Positions 1 to 11,727 of a stretch of DNA of 64,000 bases are shown here, one piece after another. The stretch is taken from assembly GCF_003865075.1 (NCBI RefSeq), contig NZ_BHWB01000006.1:1-64000 (forward strand), in the 5' to 3' direction. This DNA is from Bacteroides faecalis. Its GTDB lineage: Bacteria > Bacteroidota > Bacteroidia > Bacteroidales > Bacteroidaceae. The notes beneath the pieces are model-generated. The model made no database searches, was not told the DNA's origin, and worked only from the letters and a program-made list of their open reading frames with translations. The translations under genes were made by a program, and so were the position numbers. How positions within the stretch are numbered: position 1 is the stretch's first letter; each line of letters begins with the position of its first letter.

Positions 1-2255
<2,255 letters not shown>

Positions 2256-2410
2256 AAACTGACTTCTTCATGGTTGGCATGGGAATCGTTGTATTGCTAC
2301 GAAGATACCAATTGATCCAATGAAGAGTGTGCGGCTTGATATATACTTTTAGCTCTTTACTAAATTTTACTTTTTGTTTCATCATGTCAAAGATCGTTTC
2401 TCTTGCGAGA

Positions 2411-2487
2411 TGGTGGAGAATAACGGATTCGAACCGTTGACCCTCTGCGTGCAAGGCAGATGCTCTAGCCAGCTGAGCTAATCCCCC
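2411..2487 (-). tRNA. tRNA-Ala (anticodon TGC)
   Basis: On the minus strand the gene begins GGGGGATTAGCTCAG. It has anticodon TGC in the loop TTGCACG, a T-arm GGTTCGAATCC, and ends CTCCACCA. The acceptor stem GGGGGAT pairs with ATTCTCC using two G-U pairs. CCA is encoded. It lies in the 16S-23S spacer, the usual place for tRNA-Ala in bacterial rRNA operons. Confidence 0.96.
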
Positions 2488-2561
2488 GAAGATTATGAAG
2501 AATAAGGAGGGAGGTATTGTTTTTATTCATACCATTCGTGTTCCTTTTTGCTTCTTCGAAG

Positions 2562-2635
2562 TAGTCCCAGGCAGAGTTGAACTGCCGACCTCTACATTAT
2601 CAGTGTAGCGCTCTAACCAACTGAGCTATAGGACT
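2562..2635 (-). tRNA. tRNA-Ile (anticodon GAT)
   Basis: On the minus strand it begins AGTCCTATAGCTCAG and has anticodon GAT (CTGATAA), T-arm AGTTCAACTCT and 3' end TGGGACTA. The acceptor stem AGTCCTA pairs with TGGGACT. CCA is not encoded here, unlike the neighbouring tRNA-Ala, so it must be added enzymatically. It sits between 16S and tRNA-Ala, the standard Ile-Ala spacer order. Confidence 0.96.
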
Positions 2636-2940
2636 GTGTTCTACGCATTATCGGCTGCTTTCGGCATAATCGATGCAAGCATCGCTTATGCTATCTCTTG
2701 CTCGATAATTCAACCTTGTCTACCATCGTTAGACTCGGCTTCTGTTTTCTCTTGTTTATCTCTATCTATACTTCTATAGATTTGATCTATATGTTATAAA
2801 TAAACAAGTACTAGTAGTACATTAAATAGAACCTTGATAGTCTATATGTTGGATGGTTGAGGTAGAATGATAATCATTTCTATTTATAGAATAGGAGTGA
2901 GAAGCTATCTACGGCCATGCAACGGTAACGACATCGCTCC

Positions 2941-4470
<1,530 letters not shown>

Positions 4471-4649
4471 AAGTATTTTTGAATATCCAAAAAGGATATC
4501 TGTGATCTCTGCCGGATGCCGTACGTTTTATTGACTTCAATCTAATACCTATTTAAAAGGTATTGACGGTTCTATTTTTTTTCTTGTACTACTTGTATTG
4601 TTTATCAATATGTCAAAGAACTTAATTGCTTTGGTTTCAAAAGCGGGTG

Positions 4650-4680
4650 CAAAGGTAAGGGGTTTATTTGAAACTACCAA
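4650..4680 (-). promoter_or_regulatory. rRNA operon promoter, proximal (Bacteroides -33/-7)
   Basis: On the minus strand a perfect -7 box TACCTTTG (complement at 4650-4657) is preceded by TTG (complement of 4678-4680) with a 20-bp spacer. This fits the Bacteroides primary-sigma consensus TTTG-N19-21-TAnnTTTG. It lies ~180 bp upstream of the 16S 5' end and points into the operon. Confidence 0.75.
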
Positions 4681-4803
4681 ATGTTTGGAAAAGTTTTTTT
4701 TCAGCTTTTCTCTTGGCTCTTTCTAAGGCTCTCTTATCGAAAGGGAAAGAAGGGACAAGATGAAGGAACTGGGGATAAACCGGTTTCTTTGCGAATCGGA
4801 GTG

Positions 4804-4835
4804 CAAAGATAAGAACTTTATGCTATTGCTTCCAA
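4804..4835 (-). promoter_or_regulatory. rRNA operon promoter, distal (Bacteroides -33/-7)
   Basis: A second tandem promoter on the minus strand: -7 box TATCTTTG (complement at 4804-4811) and -33 TTG (complement of 4833-4835) with a 21-bp spacer. The surrounding sequence partly repeats that of the proximal promoter (GTGCAAAGRTAAG), suggesting promoter duplication. Confidence 0.68.
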
Positions 4836-4931
4836 AACTTTTTGGAAGTTTTTTTGTTCTTTGTCTTAACCTGATTTACGCTTTTGCAGTTTGTCAAGTA
4901 ACTAAGGCTTTCTTCTCTTGGAAAGCGGGTG

Positions 4932-4939
4932 CAAAAGTA
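4932..4939 (-). promoter_or_regulatory. possible third rRNA -7 box
   Basis: Minus-strand TACTTTTG (complement at 4932-4939) is in the same GCGGGTGCAAAA context as the proximal rRNA promoter. No TTG is found 19-21 bp upstream, so it is either a weak promoter or a decayed copy. Confidence 0.35.
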
Positions 4940-4979
4940 GGGGATTTTAAGATATGATCCTAATTTTAGAGTACTTTTT

Positions 4980-5997
4980 ATGCAAGTTTTTTTAAGATTG
5001 GGGATAAATGGCTGAGGGAGAGGGATGTTGTATAACATAATTTGGAGAGGGGAAGGAAGGAGGGGAATAGGGGGACTCATTATTATATTTAAAGCGAGAG
5101 AGATTCGAGAGAGAGAGAGAGTTGAGGGGATAAAATTGAATGAACGAAAAACGAATTATCCAAAAAAGGGAGAAGAGAACTAAGAACTAGAATAGAAACC
5201 ACATTACAAGGAGTGAGAAAACGGATGCATTTATAAAAAGCATCAGGTATAAAATAAGGTGAAACGTGAATTCAGCTTCAGTACACATATAGAATTAAAA
5301 TTTATATATTCATCACCCGCCACGTATGAATATATAGAATACTGAATATCTGCAATTAATAGTGTGATTGCAATATGTGATGGAAGTGTGACGAAAAAAC
5401 TTGCCGTCACATTACTGAAATCAGTAAAATCAAATAAATCATTAAAATATATTTTACTTTTAGTAAGAAGGATCCATACTTTTCTATAAAGGATAAAACA
5501 GTTTCTCTAAGGGAAACTATTAGTTTCAGCGTTTGAAACAATCAATATATATATGACAAAGATACAATGTATAGGAGATCTCATCCAATATTATGAATAT
5601 GTTCAACACTAAAAACATTATTTTCTAATATTTAGCACTTTTACCACTCGTGCTTGAACGAAAAAAACAATAGAAAACGCCTTATGAACATAGAAAGAGA
5701 GATTAGAAGATTATTTTGACTGTTTGCATTAATCATTGATTATTAATAAATGATTCAAAATAAAAGTAAAATATAATGATGATGAAGAAAGGTGATAATA
5801 AGACTAGGTAAGGTGACAATAAAACGTACGAATTTCTTATTGTCACCACTTTATTATCACAAAGACTACATTAATTATCAATATATTATCTCATAAAAGT
5901 GACAAGTGACAATAAAACGAGCAAAAAAAACGTTGAGTACGCTGAATTCAAGTTTTAATTGCAGAATTAGAATAAATAATTGATTCCGTATATTTGT
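4980..5997. other. AT-rich gene-free stretch upstream of the rRNA operon
   Basis: No convincing gene is seen. It holds a purine-rich GA tract (5041-5125) and an 11-bp AT-rich inverted repeat (TATATATTCAT 5303-5313 with its complement 5326-5336). There is also a 7-bp hairpin (TGTGACG 5387-5393 with CGTCACA 5405-5411), small GTTTC/GAAAC hairpins near 5500-5540, and the GTGACAATAA repeats listed separately. Confidence 0.6.
5812..5919. repeat. GTGACAATAA inverted and direct repeats
   Basis: GGTGACAATAA at 5812-5822 is matched by its exact complement at 5837-5847 (14-nt loop). A 14-bp copy, GTGACAATAAAACG, occurs at 5813-5826 and again at 5906-5919. A degenerate copy (GGTGATAATAAGA) starts at 5791. 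This could be a structured RNA, a decayed mobile-element end or a binding-site cluster; the function is unknown. Confidence 0.6.
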
Positions 5998-6252
5998 TTA
6001 GCGCTTCTTATGAAACAAGCAGTTCCATTTCACTTTTAGCGTATCAAATATAGAACGCTTTCGTTCATTCTGAATCAATTTCAGTGCAGTACTAAGCAAA
6101 CAACGTGCACAAACATCGTCTTTAGTCCCCATTGAGCCACATTCTATGTCGTCAAACAAAGAGACCCAATTCTCTTTCAAAAACATAATCTTATCACTTG
6201 ACCTCTCCAAATCAACCTTCATACGGCAAGAATAAACGCGATTTTCCATCAT
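5998..6252 (-). CDS. small hypothetical protein, cysteine-containing
   Basis: An 84-residue ORF starting with two Met codons (6252). It has no signal peptide or membrane segment and is rich in charged residues. It contains a CARC motif (residues ~48-51) and ends in a basic tail (FHKKR). It stands alone in a gene-poor region between the rRNA promoters and the Dps-like gene. I do not recognise a family. Its moderate composition and A/T-rich leader make it a plausible small gene, but a chance ORF or remnant cannot be excluded. Confidence 0.4.
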   Translation of the reverse strand: MMENRVYSCRMKVDLERSSDKIMFLKENWVSLFDDIECGSMGTKDDVCARCLLSTALKLIQNERKRSIFDTLKVKWNCLFHKKR

Positions 6253-6707
6253 TTAAAATTTTAATTGCCGTTCCGCGCTCCCCTAGGAAAGGGCGCAGGA
6301 ACTATTACTATTATTCCACTAAAGGTTCTGGTAAAACCCGCATACGGACAATGAGCAATAGCTCCACGCCCAGAGGATATATAACCTAAGTTATAATCGA
6401 ACTGAACATGAAGATTTCTCATTTACTATCTGCGTATGCACAAATTTACCAGATTTATAGTGGCAGATAATAACTAGATATCTCCTAGTCTACAAAATAT
6501 ATTTCTTAATGAAACACAATACAAAAGTAAACAATTTCCTCGATCAACATTCCTATCATTCCATTTTTTTATGTAAAAGATTAGAGTATACAGTTAACCT
6601 CAATCACATCTCAGATTATTTCTGTTAAATCTTCCACAAATCGCAAACAAAAGCATATTTTATGCTGTTACCAAAACGACTTAAACATATAACTTAAACA
6701 TTAAATT
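6253..6707. other. intergenic region upstream of the Dps-like gene
   Basis: No gene is recognised in 455 bp. A short dyad AGCATA-TTT-TATGCT (6652-6666) lies 42 bp before the ATG at 6708 and could be an operator for an oxidative-stress or metal regulator. That role is inference only. No good TAnnTTTG box is seen. Confidence 0.45.
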
Positions 6708-7220
6708 ATGGCTAGAGAAAGTGTAAAAATCTTACAGGGAAAATTAGACGTTGAAAGTTTGATTTCACAATTAAATGCAGCATTAGCTGAAGAATGGTTA
6801 GCATACTATCAATATTGGGTAGGTGCACTGGTAGTAGAAGGAGCAATGCGTGCCGATGTGCAGGGTGAATTCGAAGAACACGCAGAAGAAGAACGCCATC
6901 ATGCTCAACTGCTTGCCAACCGAATTATCGAATTAGAAGGTGTCCCCGTACTGGACCCTAAAAAATGGTTTGAATTGGCTAGATGTAAATATGACGCTCC
7001 TAATGAGTTCGATTCGGTTAGTTTACTAAAAGACAATGTAGCTTCTGAACGTTGTGCAATTCTACGCTATCAGGAAATTGCCAACTTCACTAATGGCAAA
7101 GATTTTACAACCTGTGACATTGCAAAACATATTCTTGCAGAAGAAGAAGAACATGAGCAGGACTTACAGGATTATTTAACAGATATTGCCAGAATGAAGA
7201 AGTCTTTCCTTGATAAGTAG
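6708..7220 (+). CDS. dpsL: Dps-like (DpsL) ferritin-family protein
   Basis: A 170-residue soluble four-helix ferritin-like protein that probably oxidises and stores iron with peroxide, protecting the anaerobe during oxygen exposure. Likely di-iron ligands are visible: AEEW (E28/E29), EEHAEEERHH (E61/E62, H65), SERC and the C-terminal EEEEHEQD helix. The two cysteines in SERCAIL and TTCDIAKH resemble the paired cysteines that distinguish archaeal and Bacteroides DpsL proteins from classical Dps and bacterioferritin. In B. fragilis the comparable protein was first called Bfr and later shown to be Dps-like. It is monocistronic, with a large inverted repeat just downstream. Assignment to the ferritin superfamily is certain; the DpsL subtype rests on the cysteine pattern. 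Confidence 0.85.
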   Translation: MARESVKILQGKLDVESLISQLNAALAEEWLAYYQYWVGALVVEGAMRADVQGEFEEHAEEERHHAQLLANRIIELEGVPVLDPKKWFELARCKYDAPNEFDSVSLLKDNVASERCAILRYQEIANFTNGKDFTTCDIAKHILAEEEEHEQDLQDYLTDIARMKKSFLDK

Positions 7221-7228
7221 GTTCTAAT

Positions 7229-7302
7229 TTAACCTGAGTTCACACATCCAAAAGTTTCCATATATCAAAATCTCATAGAAACCTTATGTAAACTCAGGTT
7301 AA
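7229..7302. terminator. long inverted repeat between convergent genes
   Basis: TTAACCTGAGTTCACA (7229-7244) pairs with TGTAAACTCAGGTTAA (7287-7302) with one mismatch over 16 bp. A smaller GTTTC/GAAAC pairing lies inside the loop. It sits between the convergent Dps-like and GH99-like genes and probably terminates both, although it lacks a long T tract. Confidence 0.5.
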
Positions 7303-7371
7303 GTTTATATTCAAGTAATTAAATACTGGTATTTATCTGGAATACTTTAATATTTTTAGTTATAAGTTCAA

Positions 7372-9222
7372 TTATCTTTTACTATAAACAAAACGATATC
7401 GGAAACGTCCGTTAGGAGCCGAATCACCATCACTCATACAAGTCTGAATGTCTCCATCGGCAGCTGCATTATCTATCCATTTAAAATCAATAGAAAAGTT
7501 AGTAGTATCTACGATTGAAAGACTTCTTATTGGAATAGATAATTCCATTTCATTATTCTTAATGCGATAAGAAACCGACTTCACTTTATCCCAATCCCAT
7601 CCACCTTTACATTTCTCTAATATTGTTTTATCAGTACCCACATCTGTTCTGTTCACCACAAATTGGAAGCCTTCCCACGAAGGAGCATTATTTCCTCGTA
7701 CCTGAATAAATAATTGCATCCAGTTCAAATCATTGTAAGGTGTGATGGGTTCAGCTGTTTTCACATAAAAGAATAAGTTTGTACCGTCAGTTGCTACTTT
7801 TGATAGAATGATATCATTTCTCCCCGTTGTATTGACAAGTGTCCCCAGACGTCCCCAACCAAAATGATTACGATGTTTTGTATCTCCCTGATCGTCAGCA
7901 TATACAGTATTTACTTTTTGCCAATCCATCATATTCCCGTCAATCTTAATCTTGTGTTTTTTTTCTGTTACGGGCTGTCTATGAACTCCTTTAAACTTCC
8001 GGATATAATCTACAAGCAAATAATAATAGTTATCCCCGAAATCCCCCTTGACAGGTTCAATATCTCTACTAAATTCATGATTGTATTGATCTACAAAATA
8101 GGTATCTCCTTTTTGAACATTCCGGTCAGGCATCGAAACTTCATTATTTTGCGACGCAATCTGGCGTTGGGCAGTCCACTCATTCCACCCTGTAAAAAAC
8201 AAAAATGAAGGATCCAATTCCATCGCCCGATTAAACTGGCTTTGAAAATAAGTACCTTTACCTGAAGAAAAGACCTTAGGTTCAGTATTAGTCTTTACAT
8301 CAAAACTACGCCCGATATTTGATATAGGATGAGTAGCAGCAGCCACCGATACAAATTCATTCTTTCCTTCATGGATACCAGCTTGTTGAGGATACAATCC
8401 TGCCCATGGCCATTTGTCTACTCCATCTCCAAACCAAGTATCCACTCCCTTATTATTCCATAAATACCAAGAATGGCGTATGGTAAACATATCTTTGCAA
8501 GCAACAGGAACTGCACTCGGGTCTACCAAAATCAAAGGTTTATCCAACCATCGAAACCACAAATCTTGATATAATTTCTTCGCATATATCTCCGAATACA
8601 GAATATTAAATGTATTGGACGATGAAGAATTCAAGATAAAAGCAAACTGAGGAGTCAAATTTCCTTCATGCCGCATTTGAGTATAAATATCCAGAATTTT
8701 TTTCACAACAGGAATATATGTATATGCATTGGTTACATCAAAAACAACCACATCCACGCCTGCATCCGATAACATTTGAGCATGTTTACGTATCACCCAC
8801 TCATCATTTGATACATAGTATCCAAGATAAGGCTCTCCCCAGTGATGCATGGCATGAGCAGGTCCCCATTGAGGGTTTACCGAGTCCTTTGCTAATATTT
8901 TCGACAGATCATAAGGGCTTTTCACATCTGTAGCAGCAGGTATTTGGACATCATTATAATTGGCAGGTTTATCATATCCATGGCAACCATGCCAAATAAA
9001 ATAGAAAATACCCACAAACTTATTATTTCGTTCAGTTTTATCCGGATAAATTGTAGTTCCAGGATCCATCTTATTACCCTGTCCGTCTATTGCACACCAT
9101 GAAGAGGGATCGACTGTTACTACATTGTTTTCTTTTTCCATCTTATTTTGAGCTTCCGCAACAGAAGCAAAGAAAAGCAGTAAACAAGTACAAATTATTT
9201 CAGAAAAAAACGATCTGTCCAT
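7372..9222 (-). CDS. secreted GH99/GH71-like glycoside hydrolase with C-terminal beta-sandwich domain
   Basis: A 616-residue exported protein; the signal peptide is ~1-24 (ends VAEAQ). The central region (~60-420) resembles the GH71/GH99-like TIM-barrel group: VGIFYFIWHG near the start of the barrel, DAGVDVVVFDVTNAYTY on an early strand, and GWNEWTAQ near its end. The Glu of NEW is a candidate catalytic residue. Residues ~435-616 look like a DOMON/CBM9-type carbohydrate-binding beta-sandwich (starts KIKIDGNMMDWQKV). GH99 members act on alpha-mannosides, but the substrate cannot be deduced here. The gene stands alone, without SusC/D partners, and converges on the Dps-like gene. The family call is tentative. 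Confidence 0.6.
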   Translation of the reverse strand: MDRSFFSEIICTCLLLFFASVAEAQNKMEKENNVVTVDPSSWCAIDGQGNKMDPGTTIYPDKTERNNKFVGIFYFIWHGCHGYDKPANYNDVQIPAATDVKSPYDLSKILAKDSVNPQWGPAHAMHHWGEPYLGYYVSNDEWVIRKHAQMLSDAGVDVVVFDVTNAYTYIPVVKKILDIYTQMRHEGNLTPQFAFILNSSSSNTFNILYSEIYAKKLYQDLWFRWLDKPLILVDPSAVPVACKDMFTIRHSWYLWNNKGVDTWFGDGVDKWPWAGLYPQQAGIHEGKNEFVSVAAATHPISNIGRSFDVKTNTEPKVFSSGKGTYFQSQFNRAMELDPSFLFFTGWNEWTAQRQIASQNNEVSMPDRNVQKGDTYFVDQYNHEFSRDIEPVKGDFGDNYYYLLVDYIRKFKGVHRQPVTEKKHKIKIDGNMMDWQKVNTVYADDQGDTKHRNHFGWGRLGTLVNTTGRNDIILSKVATDGTNLFFYVKTAEPITPYNDLNWMQLFIQVRGNNAPSWEGFQFVVNRTDVGTDKTILEKCKGGWDWDKVKSVSYRIKNNEMELSIPIRSLSIVDTTNFSIDFKWIDNAAADGDIQTCMSDGDSAPNGRFRYRFVYSKR

Positions 9223-9631
9223 ATAGCAAATTATTTATTATTTTACTTTAGTATTTATTCATCCGACTTTTTAGAATTCCACAAGGATCCATCAACTAAT
9301 GGCAGAATTGTATAAACACATTGGAACAAAATGCCCGGTGCGTTAAAATAATCATAGTATAATTTCATCGATTACCTCATTAACTTATCATTATCAATGA
9401 TTACTTGTGTTAGGAAAATATGCTATAAATATACAACCAAATTATCATATAAATCAGAATATCTCACATATTTTTATCCATTCATCAACAAACAAGCAAC
9501 CTTTCACCAATTTAATAGCATTGATACCAAACTATTTTAGAAAAAAACAGGAGAGAAATCTTTCTTTTTTCGTATTTTTGTCCCAATATGCATGTTTAAT
9601 ATAAATAAACAACGAACATTTATAAAAAAGA
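9223..9631. other. intergenic region with metF promoter box
   Basis: This separates the divergent GH99-like and metF genes. A perfect plus-strand -7 box TATTTTTG lies at 9573-9580, 51 bp before the metF ATG. No clear TTG is found 19-21 bp upstream of it. Nothing else is recognised. Confidence 0.5.
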
Positions 9632-10585
9632 ATGAGAGTAATTGACTTAATACATAGCAACGAAAAAACAGCTTTTTCTTTCGAAATTCTTCCTCCACTG
9701 AAAGGAACCGGAATCGAAAAACTGTATCAAACAATCGATATTCTTCGAGAATTTGATCCGAAATATATCAATATCACCACTCACCGCAGTGAATACGTAT
9801 ACAAAGATTTAGGCAACGGGCTTTTCCAACGAACCCGTTTAAGAAGACGTCCGGGAACAGTTGCTGTAGCGGCTGCCATTCAGAATAAATATAATATTAC
9901 GGTAGTTCCTCATCTTTTATGCAGTGGTTTCACTCGTGAAGAGACTGAATATGTATTGCTAGACTTACAGTTTCTGAACATTACAGATCTGCTTGTCCTG
10001 CGTGGCGACAAGGCAAAACATGAATCGGTATTTACCCCTGAGGGTGACGGATACCATCATGCAATCGAATTACAACAACAAATTAATAATTTCAATAAAG
10101 GTATTTTTGTTGATGGGTCAGAGATGAAAGTTACCAATTCTCCTTTCTCTTTTGGAGTAGCTTGTTACCCAGAGAAGCATGAAGAGGCACCCAATATAGA
10201 ATCCGACCTCTATTGGCTGAAAAAGAAAGTGGAAGCTGGAGCTGAATATGCTGTGACACAACTGTTTTATGATAACAAGAAATACTTCAAGTTTGTAGAA
10301 CAAGCGAAAGCCGCAGGTATCAATGTTCCTATTATTCCGGGGATTAAACCTTTCAAAAAGCTGTCTCAACTGAGTATGGTGCCAAAAACATTCAAAGTAG
10401 ACTTGCCGGAAGAGTTGGTAAAAGAAACTTTGAAATGCAAAAACGATGCGGAAGCTGAACAAGTGGGCATTGAATGGTGTGTAGCACAATGCAAGGAGTT
10501 GATGGCTCATGGAGTTCCAAGTATTCATTTCTACTCGATTGGAGCAGTAGACAGTATTAAAGAAGTAGCAAAAGCCATTTATTGA
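9632..10585 (+). CDS. metF: methylenetetrahydrofolate reductase
   Basis: A 317-residue cytoplasmic flavoenzyme that reduces 5,10-methylene-THF to 5-methyl-THF for methionine synthesis. Family hallmarks are FSFEILPP at the N-terminus (residues ~16-23, catalytic Glu), the THxS segment, TVVPHLLCSGFTREE, LVLRGDK (FAD/folate region), AEYAVTQLFYD and IPGIKPF. Length matches bacterial MetF. It is the first gene of a rightward set; its TGA is separated by one base from the ATG of holB, so the two are almost certainly co-transcribed. Confidence 0.95.
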   Translation: MRVIDLIHSNEKTAFSFEILPPLKGTGIEKLYQTIDILREFDPKYINITTHRSEYVYKDLGNGLFQRTRLRRRPGTVAVAAAIQNKYNITVVPHLLCSGFTREETEYVLLDLQFLNITDLLVLRGDKAKHESVFTPEGDGYHHAIELQQQINNFNKGIFVDGSEMKVTNSPFSFGVACYPEKHEEAPNIESDLYWLKKKVEAGAEYAVTQLFYDNKKYFKFVEQAKAAGINVPIIPGIKPFKKLSQLSMVPKTFKVDLPEELVKETLKCKNDAEAEQVGIEWCVAQCKELMAHGVPSIHFYSIGAVDSIKEVAKAIY

Positions 10586-10586
10586 T

Positions 10587-11711
10587 ATGTTTTTTAGAGA
10601 CGTAATCGGACAAGAAGAAATTAAGCAACGACTTATTCTGGAAGTGAATGAAGGACGGATTCCACATGCCCAACTCATTTGTGGACCGGAAGGAGTCGGG
10701 AAAATGCCACTAGCTATTGCCTATGCACGCTATATTAGTTGTACCAACCGTGGAGAAACTGATGCTTGTGGTACATGTCCGTCCTGCGTAAAATTTAATA
10801 AACTCGTTCATCCGGATGTACATTTTGTCTTTCCTATCGTCAAGAGTGCGAAAGGAAAACGGGAAGTATGCGATGATTATATTGCGGATTGGCGCCCCTT
10901 TGTTCTGAATAATCCTTATTTCAACCTGAACCATTGGCTAGGCGAAATGGATGCAGAAAACTCTCAGGCATTGATATATGCGAAAGAGAGCGATGAGATT
11001 ATGAAGAAACTCAGTTTGAAGTCTAGCGAAGGAGGATTCAAGATAACAATTGTCTGGTTACCGGAAAAGATGCACCCGGTATGTGCCAACAAGCTACTGA
11101 AACTACTCGAAGAGCCACCGGAAAAGACCATCTTTCTGCTTGTATCGGAAGCACCGGAGATGATTCTTCCTACTATTTTAAGCCGTACGCAACGGATGAA
11201 TGTACGGAGGATAGATGAAAACAAGATTGACCGAGTACTTCAAACCAAGTATGGTATTCAACCTGCCGATAGTCTTTCCATTGCCCATATGGCAAACGGA
11301 AACTTTATTAAAGCACTTGAAACGATTCATCTGAATGAAGAAAACCAATTGTTCTTCGATTTATTCGTCAGCCTGATGCGATTGTCCTACCAACGAAAAA
11401 TCAGAGAGATGAAAATGTGGAGCGAACAGGTAGCTGCCATGGGACGTGAACGCCAAAAGAACTTTTTGGAATATTGTCAGCGCATGATTCGGGAAAACTT
11501 TATCTACAACCTGCATCAACGCGATCTGACTTATATGACGATCAACGAACAAAATTTCGCATCCCGCTTTGCTCCCTTCGTCAATGAACGCAATGTTATG
11601 GGAATCATGGACGAACTAAGCGAAGCGCAACTACATATTGAACAGAATGTAAATGCTAAGATGGTATTTTTCGATTTCTCACTGAAAATGATTGTACTGT
11701 TGAAGCAATAA
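10587..11711 (+). CDS. holB: DNA polymerase III delta' subunit (clamp-loader ATPase family)
   Basis: A 374-residue clamp-loader component that helps load the beta sliding clamp. It has an AAA+ N-terminal domain: the Walker A-like GPEGVGKM at 33-40 has Met where Ser/Thr is expected, as is common in delta', which does not hydrolyse ATP. A four-Cys zinc site follows (C52, C61, C64, C67). KLLKLLEEPPEKT and LPTILSRTQ give the sensor region, with Thr in place of the Cys usual in the SRC motif. It lies one base downstream of metF and 16 bp before ricT. Confidence 0.92.
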   Translation: MFFRDVIGQEEIKQRLILEVNEGRIPHAQLICGPEGVGKMPLAIAYARYISCTNRGETDACGTCPSCVKFNKLVHPDVHFVFPIVKSAKGKREVCDDYIADWRPFVLNNPYFNLNHWLGEMDAENSQALIYAKESDEIMKKLSLKSSEGGFKITIVWLPEKMHPVCANKLLKLLEEPPEKTIFLLVSEAPEMILPTILSRTQRMNVRRIDENKIDRVLQTKYGIQPADSLSIAHMANGNFIKALETIHLNEENQLFFDLFVSLMRLSYQRKIREMKMWSEQVAAMGRERQKNFLEYCQRMIRENFIYNLHQRDLTYMTINEQNFASRFAPFVNERNVMGIMDELSEAQLHIEQNVNAKMVFFDFSLKMIVLLKQ

Positions 11712-11727
11712 ATTAATATATAAAACT

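Noticed and set aside
6198..6389. 63-codon plus-strand ORF
   Set aside because: It has no domain, membrane or signal features and overlaps the small minus-strand ORF; repetitive YYYYS composition suggests chance.
10118..10678. 186-codon minus-strand ORF over metF/holB
   Set aside because: It spans the junction of two well-supported plus-strand genes and is Cys/Phe/Ser-rich, typical of a shadow frame.
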